64,000 nt of DNA from Bacteroidota bacterium. Its GTDB lineage: Bacteria > Bacteroidota > Bacteroidia > UKL13-3. The stretch spans positions 62,001 to 126,000 of the forward strand of contig JAUXUD010000057.1 of assembly GCA_030680835.1 (NCBI GenBank). The letters are read 5' to 3'. Position 1 is the first letter of the stretch, and every line of letters begins with the position of its first letter. The translations under genes and the position numbers were made by a program. Below, one piece after another: positions 16,311 to 25,611 of this stretch. The notes beneath the pieces were generated by a model. That model ran no database searches. It saw only the letters and a list, made by a program, of their open reading frames with translations, and was not told the origin of the DNA.

Positions 16311-17354
16311 TCAAATAAGTGGCACACAAACTTTAAAAGTTTTTCCATTGTTTTCAATTTCAACTGATTTTTTGCTTAAAAATGCATACCTGCTTGCAAT
16401 ATTATTTAATCCAATGCCATTGCTTTCGGTTAAAACTGTTTTGGGTTGCATATTATTGCTTACACAAATATGGTTCCCTTCACTTTCAATACGAATGGTT
16501 AACGGATTGATTTTACTGATAACATTGTGCTTGATGGCATTTTCAATAAGTATTTGAAGCGTTAATGTTGCCATTTCTCTTGATAATAATTTTGGATCCA
16601 CTTTTATATCTACAATTAAATTTTCACCAAATCTGATTTTGTTTAAAAATACATACGCATTTAAAAAATCGAGTTCTTCATTCAGACTCACTGTTTCCTT
16701 GTCTTTTTGGGTCAGAACATACCTGTAAACACTTGCCAGTTTTTGAACAAAATCTGTTGCCAGTTTGGGTTCATCCTCTATTAAATTGGTTAATGTATTG
16801 AGCGCATTAAACAAAAAATGAGGATTCACCTGGTTTTTTAAACTTTCAAATTCGGCTATGGTATTGTTGTGCTTCAGCGATTCCTGTTCGGTTATGGAGT
16901 TTCGCCAGTAAATAAAAAATTCTCTGGCGGCAAAGATGGCATTAATTAATAAAGTTATGGTTACCGAAACAATCAAAGAAATAATGTTCTCTTTTGAACC
17001 GATATCACAAGGTTTCGCATGAATAGATGGGTAGAAAAACAAACAAAATGCAAAATGAACAGTTACCGGCCATGCCAGGGCAACAAGTGTAGCTATGCTG
17101 ATCTTGATTTTGGTATGCTTTTCCCAACTTAATTTATCATGTGGAATAAGCCCGTATAAAAGCATATTTCCATTCCAGATGATCGCTATATAAATGAAAT
17201 TGGAAACAATATTCCGGGTTAATTCGCTTGTCCAGATAAAGTAATTATGTTCCAGGTAATATACAAGGGCACTTATAGCACCAAAAAATAGTGCTATCAA
17301 TGCGATAATCAGATGCCTGATCATAATATTCCGTTTATCAAAAAATCCTAACAT
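16311..17354 (-). CDS. LytS-type sensor histidine kinase
   Basis: 347 residues. Four membrane helices occupy about residues 12-140. The His_kinase domain begins with NQVNPHFLFNALNTL, His179 being the phosphoacceptor. The ATPase shows the N-box LIENAIKHN near 270 and a short G-box SNGIGLNNIASRY near 320. There is no extracellular sensor domain of any size, so the signal is probably sensed in the membrane or passed from a partner protein. The start lies 25 bp after the TonB-dependent receptor stop, so they are co-transcribed. Confidence 0.92.
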   Translation of the reverse strand: MLGFFDKRNIMIRHLIIALIALFFGAISALVYYLEHNYFIWTSELTRNIVSNFIYIAIIWNGNMLLYGLIPHDKLSWEKHTKIKISIATLVALAWPVTVHFAFCLFFYPSIHAKPCDIGSKENIISLIVSVTITLLINAIFAAREFFIYWRNSITEQESLKHNNTIAEFESLKNQVNPHFLFNALNTLTNLIEDEPKLATDFVQKLASVYRYVLTQKDKETVSLNEELDFLNAYVFLNKIRFGENLIVDIKVDPKLLSREMATLTLQILIENAIKHNVISKINPLTIRIESEGNHICVSNNMQPKTVLTESNGIGLNNIASRYAFLSKKSVEIENNGKTFKVCVPLI

Positions 17355-17379
17355 GATTTGATTTTGTTTATTGTATTAA

Positions 17380-19752
17380 TTAAAAATAAATACGATAAAA
17401 CGGAACCGGGAATAATCCGATCTGATAATCGGTTTGTAATTTCTTTGTTTGTGGATTCCAGTTTTGCTGCAGGATATTTTGGGTATTAAACAGGTTTTGG
17501 ATATCCAATGCCCACTCCTGGGTAAAGCGTTTGCTGTTTTTCCTGAAACTGATTTTGATGTCTGTTCTGAAAAAATCTTTCTGCCGGTCCTGATACGCAT
17601 TGTATGTGTCATATTCTGCCTCTCCACTTGCTTCCGATTTTACCAAATCAATGGGTACAAACCTTCTGCCACCCGCATAGGTAATTTTTAAATTAATGGC
17701 CAATGTATTGTTTTTTGTTTTGCCTGTTTTCCATTCTTTACCGGCAAGGGCATTAACCACAAAGTTTCCGTTAAAAGCCGTGTTACGCCACACCAAATCG
17801 CTTGCCCGGTATTTACTTTCATAAAACGAAGCGGTTAATAAATAATACAATCCCTTATTATAAAACCGTTCAATAGTTACTTCAAATCCATAGTTTTTAC
17901 CTTTGCCTTTATTCACCATTGAATCGGCATATACCGGCACAAAATCCGCTCCAAAATTTACCGTTGAAAAAAATGAAGGATTTTGAGTTACCGGTAAATC
18001 GTATAAGTATTGATAATAGGTTTCTACTTTAATGCGTGTATTTTCAGTGAGCATCATATCGTAACCCAAAACAAAATGTTGTGCCTGACTCATCCCTACA
18101 TTTTTATTGGTTTGTGCATATATATTATTTGGCGTATCAATAAGTGTACGGGTATAATACGTTAAAAGCGGTTCCATCTGACCATGTTTGCCGTAACCTG
18201 CACTGATGGTTTGTTTGGGTGTAATTCTATAATTCATGCTCACTCTGGGATCAATAGAATATGTATTGTTTAAATGCAGGTAATTTGCGTGTATGCCTGA
18301 ATTAAAAGTGAGCTGCTCGTTAAAACGGTGATTTAAATTTATATAGACTTGAGATTGCATGGTGTTTTCAGTAAAATCGAGCCGTTTAAACCATCCGTTA
18401 ATCTGATTGCTCCACATACTGTCTTTCATGTTTCCACTTAAACGTGAAACAATAATGCCTATTTTCAGCGCATTTTTTGTATTAAACTTCCGGTTATAAA
18501 AAGTGTGCAATGCAATTTTACCACTTTGTGTATTCCGGTTCAGGAAATAAAATGAATTGTTTAATTTATCAAGGGTATCTACCCGTGCGCGGTTTCCATC
18601 ACCCGACGCAGTGAGTACACTTTTAAGATATGCTTTTTTACCTATGGGAATCAAATGACTGATACCCACTACTCCCATTTTGCTGCTATAGTCAACATCC
18701 TGCGGGAATGGTGATTTTTCTCTTTCTTCCTTTGTTTTTTTGCTGTCCAATAATTGAGTAGAACTATTACCTCCCATTCCAAATAATGAAATACTGCCCA
18801 AACCGGTTTTTGGGAAATTGAATTTATAAGAAATGTCCTGATAATTTGGAATTCCTGAATTTCCAAATTTTATTCCCACTGCATCAAAGAAACTCAGGGT
18901 TGAGTAACGGTAGCTGATTAAATAGGATGAGCCATTTTTTTTGCTGAATGGACCTTCGGCAACCAACTCCACGCCACCAAATCCAATCTGGCCAATGAAC
19001 TCACGTTTTTCATTATTTCCATTTCGCATTTTTAAATCAAAAACACCGGAGTTTGCATTGCCATACTCAGCGGGAAATGCCCCTGTTAAAAAATCGGAAT
19101 TGGCCAGCAGGTTATTGTTTAATATGCTAACCGGACCGCCATTGGCACCCTGACTGCCGAAATGATTGGGATTGGGAATATCGGCACCTTCAAAGCGCCA
19201 TAAGAGGCCCATGGGTGAATTACCACGGATGATGATATCGTTGCGCTGATCGCTGCCCCCACCAGCCACACCGGCAAAGCTTGAGGCCATGCGGCTGGGA
19301 TCACCAAAACCACCTGCATAGCGCTGGGTTTGATCAATGGTAAATGAACGGCCACTAACCAAAACCAGTTCATTATTGGTTGATGCCTTGTTAATTTTGG
19401 CACTTACAACCACCTCTTTGGCAGTCAATACCTTTTCGATCATGTCAATGTTTAATACCACTTCCTTGGCGGAATTAACGATGATATCACTTAAAATACG
19501 ATCCTCATAACCTAGATAAGTTACTTTAATTGTTTTTCTCCCCAGAGGTACCTGATTGATTCTAAATTTACCATTTTCATCGGCAATGGCTCCTACTGGT
19601 TTTGTGCCGTTTAATACCATAATGGTTGCTCCCGGCAGGGGTTGCCGGGTATCTTTATCAATAATGGTACCCCTGATGGTTTGGGTAATTTCCTGTGCAA
19701 AAGCTGCTGTACCCAAAATACATAAAAAGATAAAAATTATACTGCGTTGCAT
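17380..19752 (-). CDS. TonB-dependent receptor with carboxypeptidase-regulatory-like domain
   Basis: 790 residues from the ATG at 19750-19752, which gives a signal peptide MQRSIIFIFLCILGTAAFA. Residues about 23-105 form a carboxypeptidase-regulatory-like domain (GTIIDKDTRQPLPGATIMVL, GKFRINQVPLG). A plug domain follows (about 115-235, FGDPSRMASSFAGVAGGG and DIIIRGNSPMGLLWRFEG), then a 22-strand-type barrel ending in PFYRIYF. It takes up an unknown ligand using TonB energy; no SusD partner is present, which argues against a classical polysaccharide locus. It is the first gene of a likely operon with the LytS/LytTR pair. Confidence 0.9.
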   Translation of the reverse strand: MQRSIIFIFLCILGTAAFAQEITQTIRGTIIDKDTRQPLPGATIMVLNGTKPVGAIADENGKFRINQVPLGRKTIKVTYLGYEDRILSDIIVNSAKEVVLNIDMIEKVLTAKEVVVSAKINKASTNNELVLVSGRSFTIDQTQRYAGGFGDPSRMASSFAGVAGGGSDQRNDIIIRGNSPMGLLWRFEGADIPNPNHFGSQGANGGPVSILNNNLLANSDFLTGAFPAEYGNANSGVFDLKMRNGNNEKREFIGQIGFGGVELVAEGPFSKKNGSSYLISYRYSTLSFFDAVGIKFGNSGIPNYQDISYKFNFPKTGLGSISLFGMGGNSSTQLLDSKKTKEEREKSPFPQDVDYSSKMGVVGISHLIPIGKKAYLKSVLTASGDGNRARVDTLDKLNNSFYFLNRNTQSGKIALHTFYNRKFNTKNALKIGIIVSRLSGNMKDSMWSNQINGWFKRLDFTENTMQSQVYINLNHRFNEQLTFNSGIHANYLHLNNTYSIDPRVSMNYRITPKQTISAGYGKHGQMEPLLTYYTRTLIDTPNNIYAQTNKNVGMSQAQHFVLGYDMMLTENTRIKVETYYQYLYDLPVTQNPSFFSTVNFGADFVPVYADSMVNKGKGKNYGFEVTIERFYNKGLYYLLTASFYESKYRASDLVWRNTAFNGNFVVNALAGKEWKTGKTKNNTLAINLKITYAGGRRFVPIDLVKSEASGEAEYDTYNAYQDRQKDFFRTDIKISFRKNSKRFTQEWALDIQNLFNTQNILQQNWNPQTKKLQTDYQIGLFPVPFYRIYF

Positions 19753-19915
19753 AAAATTGAATAATTGAGGCACAAAGGTTAATGAACCCGGTGTAATCAT
19801 AAAAGAAAATTAGATTGAACCTGCAATTTTACGGATGAAATGTGAAAAATAGAGGATGAAAAGTGTGAACCTAAACATGCACTACTACTTATAATGGCAT
19901 CATAAATCACAGATT

Positions 19916-20332
19916 CTACTTCCCGCATTCCTTCATCTCCACCCAAATTAAGCTATCCGTAAAATAATGCGTTTCATCTAAAAATTTCTGATAAACATAG
20001 GTGGCAATATTGGCGATTTCCTGGTTTGAGAGGCTTTTGTTGGCAGGCATTGCAAGATTAAACATCTTGTTATTTACGATAATATTTCCCGAAATTCCTT
20101 TGTGAATAATACAGGGCAATGATTTTTTATTGGCTTTTAAATAATCCGAATTCTTTAAGGGTGGCATTAAACTGGCTAAACCCGAACCATCTTTTTGGTG
20201 GCAGTTGGCGCAATACTTTTCATACAATTGTGCTCCCCGTGCCAATTGGTCCATGGATGCCAATTCCGTATCGGAACAGGCTGAACATACCATGATAAAA
20301 ACAATAAAAAAAACAGCAGCAGTTGATCTCAT
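19916..20332 (-). CDS. Small c-type cytochrome (lipoprotein)
   Basis: 138 residues. The N-terminus is a lipoprotein signal ending in CSAC (Cys19). One haem-binding motif CANCH is at 41-45 and a probable axial Met94 is in NLAMPANKSLSNQEIANIATYVY, which is the usual cytochrome c fold. It overlaps the Sco1-like gene by 4 bp (ATGA) and is therefore co-translated with it. A role in electron transfer near the terminal oxidase, or in copper handling, is inferred from that neighbour. Confidence 0.88.
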   Translation of the reverse strand: MRSTAAVFFIVFIMVCSACSDTELASMDQLARGAQLYEKYCANCHQKDGSGLASLMPPLKNSDYLKANKKSLPCIIHKGISGNIIVNNKMFNLAMPANKSLSNQEIANIATYVYQKFLDETHYFTDSLIWVEMKECGK

Positions 20333-20964
20333 TCTTCCTTTAACAATATATCCATATCCTTCATCAACTGATCTACTTCCTCTGTTTCGGTTCCATCGTA
20401 AATACCCCTTACATGTTGTTGCTTATCAACAAGTATAAAGCCTCCGCTGTGAATAAAACCACCCGGTTCGGTTGAATCGGCCAGGGCCGTTGAATAATAT
20501 CCTTTCTCTGCGATTTCATATATTTTCTCTTTCTCTCCGGTTAAAAACATCCACTGTTTTCCGTCTGAACCCATTCGCGTACAAAAGTCTTTTAAGAGAG
20601 CCAGCGTATCGTGTTCGGGGTCTATGGTATGCGATATCAAAATTATATTGGGATTGCCCTTATATTTTTCATAAACCCGCAGCATTTCCCTTTTCATTAT
20701 GGGGCAAATGGTTGGGCAGGTGATAAAGAAAAAATCGGCTACATAGATATTGCCTTTTAAGCTTGCATTGGTTATGTTAACACCATCCTGATTCAAAAAT
20801 GAAAAAGGTGGAATGCTTTGATAAATGGTATCCACAATTGTTTTTCCATCTACAACTTTTTCTTCCGCCACCCGTTCACCCAATATCGGAAGTTTTCTGT
20901 TTTCATTGCAGCTCAGTATAGTCATCGTTAAAACCAAACCCAGGCTTATATTTATTAATTTCAT
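20329..20964 (-). CDS. SCO1/SenC family copper chaperone
   Basis: 211 residues with a lipoprotein-type signal (Cys19). The thioredoxin-like domain carries the copper ligands Cys83 and Cys87 (ITCPTICP) and His172 (GFIHSGG). SHTIDPEHDT and KGYYSTA are also typical of the family. Sco proteins deliver copper to, or reduce, the CuA site of cytochrome oxidase. Coupling with the cytochrome c gene downstream supports such a role. Confidence 0.93.
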   Translation of the reverse strand: MKLINISLGLVLTMTILSCNENRKLPILGERVAEEKVVDGKTIVDTIYQSIPPFSFLNQDGVNITNASLKGNIYVADFFFITCPTICPIMKREMLRVYEKYKGNPNIILISHTIDPEHDTLALLKDFCTRMGSDGKQWMFLTGEKEKIYEIAEKGYYSTALADSTEPGGFIHSGGFILVDKQQHVRGIYDGTETEEVDQLMKDMDILLKEE

Positions 20965-21015
20965 TTTAGTTTATTTATTCATTTTAGATTTAGTTACAAT
21001 TGAGCATAGTTCTCG

Positions 21016-21033
21016 TCCCGATAGCTATCGGGA
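21016..21033. repeat. 18-bp palindrome TCCCGATAGCTATCGGGA
   Basis: A perfect palindrome in the gap upstream of the Sco1-like gene, followed by GATCGCTCGAACTGACAGC. The same core CGATAGCTATCG occurs inside the heptad array at 12943-12954. Confidence 0.85.
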
Positions 21034-21057
21034 TCGCTCGAACTGACAGCAATCCTA

Positions 21058-21090
21058 CCCTCCTATTTTCCTACCCTCTTACCCTCCTTA
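21058..21090. repeat. Octad array CCTACCCT
   Basis: Units of 8 bp: CCTACCCT, CCTATTTT, CCTACCCT, CTTACCCT, the reverse complement of the AGGAGGGT octads beside gpmI. The array overlaps the 3' end of the adjacent lipoprotein gene, including its stop codon (21063-21065). Confidence 0.8.
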
Positions 21091-21506
21091 TTCACAGCTT
21101 CAGCGTTTTCAATACTTGAATAAACCTGTCTCTTCAACTCAGCAATCAACTCCAATTGCCTTTCCAAATATACAATCGAACTATCATGTAAACCCGGTTT
21201 CTGATACTGGTGCATCCAGGCCATCATATCGAGGTCGGATTTGGTCAGTTGATAGGATAATTGTTGTAAGGAATCCTTCCATGCCTGATTTTTGCAAGTA
21301 TCTATCTGTGCATTGAGCTGTTTTCTTAAGGAGAGTACTTTGCTCATTTTGGGCATCACTTCATCATGCATTTTCAATACCGCTTGTTCCCGCTCATCTA
21401 TATTTTTCTTCAATAGTTTCCGGTCGTTTTTACAGGCAAAAAATATCGGAATCATAAATGCAAAAAGGAGGCATACTTTATTGGTGGAAAATGGTATATG
21501 AAACAT
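21063..21506 (-). CDS. Small helical lipoprotein, function unknown
   Basis: 147 residues. A signal peptide ends in PIFFAC (Cys25), so it is probably lipid-anchored. The rest is mostly helical and charged (ERQAVLKMHDEVMPKMSKVLSLRKQL; YLERQLELIAELKRQVY). Similar Bacteroidota proteins are sometimes labelled viral A-type inclusion protein, without functional support. Its position between a TPR gene and sco1/cytochrome c suggests an envelope role. The last residues (Glu-Gly-Lys-Arg-Val-Gly-Lys) and the stop are encoded by an octad repeat, so the original C-terminus was probably replaced or extended by the repeat. Confidence 0.72.
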   Translation of the reverse strand: MFHIPFSTNKVCLLFAFMIPIFFACKNDRKLLKKNIDEREQAVLKMHDEVMPKMSKVLSLRKQLNAQIDTCKNQAWKDSLQQLSYQLTKSDLDMMAWMHQYQKPGLHDSSIVYLERQLELIAELKRQVYSSIENAEAVNKEGKRVGK

Positions 21507-21544
21507 TTTTATTTACTCTGAATTGAAGGTGCAAGTTTAGCGAA

Positions 21545-22474
21545 TTACTCACAATGTTTTTTCAAATAATCCCAGGCTTCACCACATCCCAGTTCAACGG
21601 CTTTTTTAAAGTCGTTACAGGCTTCTTCCCTGTTATATTTGCTGAGTTCGAGCAGGGCCACTCCCCGGTTAAACCAGGCAATCCCCAATTTTGGGTTCAA
21701 TGCAATGGCGGTATCAAAATTTGCTTTTGCGTTGGCAAACTGTTTGAGTTCAAACAAAGCCCTGCCCCTGCTAAAATAGGCATTAAAATTTCCGGGTTTA
21801 TAAAACAATGAACGGTTAAACATATTAATGGCTTCCTTATTTCTATGTAAGCTGATTAAATTCAAACCTCTCAATAAATACAATTCGGGATTGCGTGGTT
21901 GTATTTTTAAGGCCGAATCATAATCATAAATGGCCAGTTGAAACGCTTTCTGAATCCCATACGCATCTGCCCGGTTCACAAACGCATCATAGTAACCCGG
22001 CTGATAAACGAGGGCTTCGGTATAATTTCGAATGGCTTCCTTCCACTTCAGTTCCTTGCTTAATACACAACCCAGATTGAAATAGTACAATGGATTTTTG
22101 GTATCAATGGTAAGGGCAAGGATATAGTTTTTTCTTGCAAGCCTGTAGTCGAGGAGCTTAAAATAAGTGTAAGCACTTAAGGCGTAAGCACTGGCCAGAT
22201 TTTCATCAATCTCAATGGCAAGTGCATAGTCGTGCAAGGCATCGCGGTAATGTTTATTTTCATGATGTGCCTGACCTCTCAACAATAATGCTTCTGTATT
22301 TTTTGGATTTTCGAGTAGAAACTGAGTTGCTTCCGAAATTGTTAAAAAGTAATCATTTTGCAAAAATGCCTGTTTGGCGTTTTGTAAATGGTTCGCTACC
22401 TGTGCCCATAAAATTTGAGCACTTATAAAAAAAGCGATTAGAAAAATTTGTTTTTTTCTGAACCAACCGCGCAT
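21545..22474 (-). CDS. TPR-repeat protein, exported
   Basis: 309 residues. After a signal-like segment (KKQIFLIAFFISAQILWA) there are about seven to eight tetratricopeptide repeats running to the C-terminus. Examples are AEALLLRGQAHHENKHYRDALHDY-type units spaced by 34 residues, with Gly/Ala at positions 8 and 20. It probably acts as a periplasmic or outer-membrane scaffold. The last repeat is incomplete and carries a Cys pair region (EEACNDF, LGCGEAWDYLKKHC). It starts 6 bp after nfu and so belongs to the same transcript. Confidence 0.85.
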   Translation of the reverse strand: MRGWFRKKQIFLIAFFISAQILWAQVANHLQNAKQAFLQNDYFLTISEATQFLLENPKNTEALLLRGQAHHENKHYRDALHDYALAIEIDENLASAYALSAYTYFKLLDYRLARKNYILALTIDTKNPLYYFNLGCVLSKELKWKEAIRNYTEALVYQPGYYDAFVNRADAYGIQKAFQLAIYDYDSALKIQPRNPELYLLRGLNLISLHRNKEAINMFNRSLFYKPGNFNAYFSRGRALFELKQFANAKANFDTAIALNPKLGIAWFNRGVALLELSKYNREEACNDFKKAVELGCGEAWDYLKKHCE

Positions 22475-22480
22475 GTGGTT

Positions 22481-22720
22481 TTAATCAATTACCGCAGTAA
22501 CTTTTATTATTTGCGGAATGGCATTTCTGATGCCGTTTTCTATCCCTGCTTTCATCGTCATGCTGCTCATGCTGCAATTGCTGCAATTACCCAGCAAACG
22601 CAGCTTCACTTCCATTTCATCCGTGAGCTCAATCAATTCTACATCTCCACCATCTGCCTGAAGGAAGGGGCGCATACCATTTAAGGCAATTTCAATTTTT
22701 GCTAATAGGTCCTGATTCAT
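22481..22720 (-). CDS. NifU-like Fe-S scaffold (Nfu domain)
   Basis: 79 residues, a stand-alone NifU C-terminal domain. The conserved opening IEIALNGMRPFLQADGGDVELIEL and the cluster-binding Cys46-x-x-Cys49 (GNCSNCSMS) are intact. Nfu proteins carry [4Fe-4S] clusters to target apoproteins. The mrp gene, another Fe-S carrier, lies upstream on the same strand, forming an Fe-S assembly pair. Confidence 0.93.
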   Translation of the reverse strand: MNQDLLAKIEIALNGMRPFLQADGGDVELIELTDEMEVKLRLLGNCSNCSMSSMTMKAGIENGIRNAIPQIIKVTAVID

Positions 22721-22850
22721 TTGTACAATTATAGGTGATTCTGTGAATATTAACTACTTGTATAGGTAAAAATTGGTTTACAGGGAAATATTTGGTGAAC
22801 TGTAAATATCAATAAATTGGTATTCCCAAATTGATTTGCTTGTACCCCGG

Positions 22851-22870
22851 AGACGCCATAAATGGCGTCT
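22851..22870. repeat. Small hairpin AGACGCCAT-AA-ATGGCGTCT
   Basis: A perfect 9-bp stem with a 2-base loop just beyond the mrp stop codon. It lacks a clear U tract on the transcribed side, so it is more likely a dispersed palindromic repeat than a canonical terminator, though it could stabilise the mrp 3' end. Confidence 0.7.
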
Positions 22871-22884
22871 TTACCGGTTATAAA

Positions 22885-23970
22885 TTACAGATTTGCTGGT
22901 TCGGGTTTGAGTGAATTTAAAATGGCTACCTGCTGGGCAACATTTTCGGCGATTGAAAAAAATGCTTTTTGAACCGAGGTGTCGTTTTCAATTACCGCCG
23001 GATTGCCTTTGTCGCTGCCTTCACGAATGCTCATGTATATAGGAACTTCTCCTAAAAAGGGAACTTCCAATTCATCACTCATTGTTTTTCCGCCTCCGTT
23101 TCCAAAAATAAAATATTTGTTTTCGGGTAATTCAGCAGGTGTAAAATACGACATGTTTTCAATAATCCCGATAATTGGAACCTTTAAAGGGGTCATGGAA
23201 AACATGGCTGAAGCCTTGTAGGCATCTGCCAGCGCCACAGCCTGAGGCGTTGTAACCATTACCACTCCGGTTAAGGGAACCACCTGCAACATGGTTAAAT
23301 GAATGTCGCCGGTACCCGGAGGCAAATCCAAAATTAAATAATCCAATTCGCCCCAGTCGGTATCGTTTACAAACTGACGAAGTGCTGAGGAAACCATAGG
23401 TCCGCGCCAAACCACCGCCTGATCCGCTTTAATTAAAAAACCGATGGATAACAATTTGATGCCGAATTTTTCAATGGGAACCATCAGTTGCTTGCCATCC
23501 ACATCGCGCATTTCGGGCTGTCGGTCCATCACACCAAACATAATGGGGATGGAGGGACCATAAATATCGGCATCCAGTAAGCCTACCTTTGCGCCTTTCA
23601 TGGCCAGAGCCACTGCTAGGTTGCTCGAAACGGTTGATTTACCTACTCCGCCTTTGCCACTTGCTACTGCTATTATATTTTTAACTCCGGGTAAGGTTAA
23701 TTTATCAGACCTGTTGGTGCTTACATTGGCCACCATTTCAATCTGCACTTCCAGGTTTTCATCCACCAGGGTATGTATTGCTTCTGTACAATCCTTTTCT
23801 ATTTTCTCTTTAAGCGGACAAGCAGGGGTAGTTAATACTACTTTAAACTTTACCAACTTGTCATTGATTTCAATATCCTGAATCATTTTCAGATAAACCA
23901 GGTCTTTCTTTAAATCGGGTTCCTGTACGGTGGAAAGGGCCTTTAAAATATCTTCTTTGCTTACACTCAT
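22885..23970 (-). CDS. mrp: Mrp/NBP35-type Fe-S carrier P-loop ATPase
   Basis: 361 residues. An N-terminal MIP18 (DUF59) domain at about 5-85 contains Cys51 and Cys61. The deviant Walker A motif SGKGGVGKST is at about 104-113, followed by LLDADIYGPSIP and DLPPGTGDIHLT. The C-terminal region has IENMSYFTPAELPENKYFIFG where many Mrp proteins have a CxxC; this Cys-less form is common in Bacteroidota as far as I know. It binds and transfers Fe-S clusters. Confidence 0.93.
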   Translation of the reverse strand: MSVSKEDILKALSTVQEPDLKKDLVYLKMIQDIEINDKLVKFKVVLTTPACPLKEKIEKDCTEAIHTLVDENLEVQIEMVANVSTNRSDKLTLPGVKNIIAVASGKGGVGKSTVSSNLAVALAMKGAKVGLLDADIYGPSIPIMFGVMDRQPEMRDVDGKQLMVPIEKFGIKLLSIGFLIKADQAVVWRGPMVSSALRQFVNDTDWGELDYLILDLPPGTGDIHLTMLQVVPLTGVVMVTTPQAVALADAYKASAMFSMTPLKVPIIGIIENMSYFTPAELPENKYFIFGNGGGKTMSDELEVPFLGEVPIYMSIREGSDKGNPAVIENDTSVQKAFFSIAENVAQQVAILNSLKPEPANL

Positions 23971-24083
23971 ATTATTTTGCTATTTGGGAAGGGGCAAATA
24001 TCGTTTTACTTTTTTGGAAATATTGTTAAAATTTTTCTGTTTGATGAATATCAGTATTCATGGGTGGGATTTGTTATAGTTGA

Positions 24084-24157
24084 CAGCGGGGAATTAAACA
24101 CATAGGCATATAGATTCACATAGGTTTCACATAGTTTTTCTATGTGAAACCTATGTG
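24084..24157. repeat. Dispersed hairpin repeat, copy 2 (CACATAG family)
   Basis: It starts with the 22 bp shared exactly with 14539-14560, then CATAG-rich units and a perfect 18-bp stem (24117-24134 with 24140-24157) around a 5-T loop. The stem sequence differs from copy 1 but is compensated on both arms. It lies in the mrp/DUF1624 gap. Confidence 0.88.
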
Positions 24158-24184
24158 GTACTATGTGTTTAAGTGTTTATTTTT

Positions 24185-25366
24185 TTACAAATAACTAAGC
24201 CACCAATGTTTATTTTTGGTTTTATAGTTATTATACCAACTGCAAATTGGATACAATACAATGATTAATCCAATCCAGATTGCATACACAAAATACAGGT
24301 TAAACCCTAATGTAGCCGGCCTGAACAGGAATGGGGAGCCGGGAGTTTGAATATCCGCAGTTGAAAATCCGGTAGCATAAAAAACAATAACTGTTATTAA
24401 GTGAATCACGTAAATGTGAATGATATAATAAAAAAACGGGACCCTTCCGAACACAGCCATTTTTTGGGTGAATGGGTTGCGCAGATTTTCTGTTAATGAA
24501 ATTAAAATGAGTGCAGGCCCGAGTGTTAAACAGGTATACATTAACGAAGGAGGATATTTGTTTACATTGATAAAAGATAGAAACGTATAGAACGAATTTT
24601 TTTGAACCATCCAATAAGCAGGATCCCCATAGGCATTGATTAAACGCAGTGCTATAAATAAAATAAGCAGATTGATACCGGCATACAAAAGTACTTTTTT
24701 CCGCTTTCCCGGATACTGATTCGGTTCAAAAAGCTTACCTACACAATAGCCGCAAAGCATGATGCCGGTCCAGGGCAGAAAACCATAAATAATAAGCAGG
24801 GAATGATTTTGGGTAACAGGAAACACAGTGAAGGCATGGCCATGCATTAAACTCCCCATCAGACCTAATATTCCTTCCATTGAAAATTCAATATTGTCAA
24901 GCAGGTTATGTCCGAATACCAGAGCGATTCCTATAATAAAAATGAGGGTATAAGGTAATCGCACCAATAAGCCCAAAATAAACATGCTCATGCCAATGGC
25001 TCCAATTACCTGAAATACAAATATTTTATAATGAAGATCGAAGGTCCAGCCCAAACCCACTATTGCAAATTCAATAAAAATAAGCCATAAACCCCTTTTG
25101 ATTAAGAAGCCTGCCAATTCAGCCTTGTTCTTTTTTAAACCCATTAAATAGGCAGAAACGCCACTCAAAAAAACAAAAACAGGTGCACAATAATGGGTGA
25201 TCCAACGGGTAAAAAACAATAAGGGTGTTGTGCTCGTCAGGTCAAGGGGTTCATGCAAAAAGGCATCATTGTGCATAAAATCACGCACATGGTCGAGGGC
25301 CATTAAAATCATTACGATTCCGCGCAGGAGATCGATGGAGAAAATACGGTTTGTGGTTTGGGGCAT
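24185..25366 (-). CDS. DUF1624/heparan-alpha-glucosaminide acetyltransferase-like membrane protein
   Basis: 393 residues with about ten to eleven membrane helices. The opening RIFSIDLLRGIVMILMALDHVRDFMHND matches the DUF1624/DUF5009 family, related to HGSNAT acetyltransferases that carry acetyl groups across membranes; the His in LDHVRDF is the candidate active-site residue. The central FLPWTGIMLCGYCVGKLF and C-terminal FGRVPFFYYIIHIYVIH segments are also typical. The acceptor, probably a sugar, is unknown. The gene is monocistronic. Confidence 0.85.
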   Translation of the reverse strand: MPQTTNRIFSIDLLRGIVMILMALDHVRDFMHNDAFLHEPLDLTSTTPLLFFTRWITHYCAPVFVFLSGVSAYLMGLKKNKAELAGFLIKRGLWLIFIEFAIVGLGWTFDLHYKIFVFQVIGAIGMSMFILGLLVRLPYTLIFIIGIALVFGHNLLDNIEFSMEGILGLMGSLMHGHAFTVFPVTQNHSLLIIYGFLPWTGIMLCGYCVGKLFEPNQYPGKRKKVLLYAGINLLILFIALRLINAYGDPAYWMVQKNSFYTFLSFINVNKYPPSLMYTCLTLGPALILISLTENLRNPFTQKMAVFGRVPFFYYIIHIYVIHLITVIVFYATGFSTADIQTPGSPFLFRPATLGFNLYFVYAIWIGLIIVLYPICSWYNNYKTKNKHWWLSYL

Positions 25367-25475
25367 AAAGTAAACTCTTTAAGGTAAACATACTTTTTAT
25401 TTTTTAAAATGCCATGATTATTTTGTGGTTGATTTAATATTTGATGAGTCCATCAATATTTATTATATCCTGGGG

Positions 25476-25496
25476 AGGGCAAATGCAATTTGCCCT
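25476..25496. repeat. Small palindromic repeat AGGGCAAAT-GCA-ATTTGCCCT
   Basis: A perfect 9-bp stem (25476-25484 with 25488-25496) and a GCA loop upstream of thyA. It has the same plan as the hairpin at 16264-16282. Confidence 0.8.
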
Positions 25497-25611
25497 TACA
25501 TGCGAAAACATTTGGATTTTATTACATTTAATCATTTATTCATTTAATGTTGAAAATATTTTTACAAATCCTCGCAATACAATTGCAAATTTGGCTCAAT
25601 ATAAAATTAGC

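Noticed and set aside
25441-25611. N-terminal extension of thyA
   Set aside because: It is not homologous to any ThyA, contains a palindromic repeat, and the ATG at 25612 gives the exact family length.
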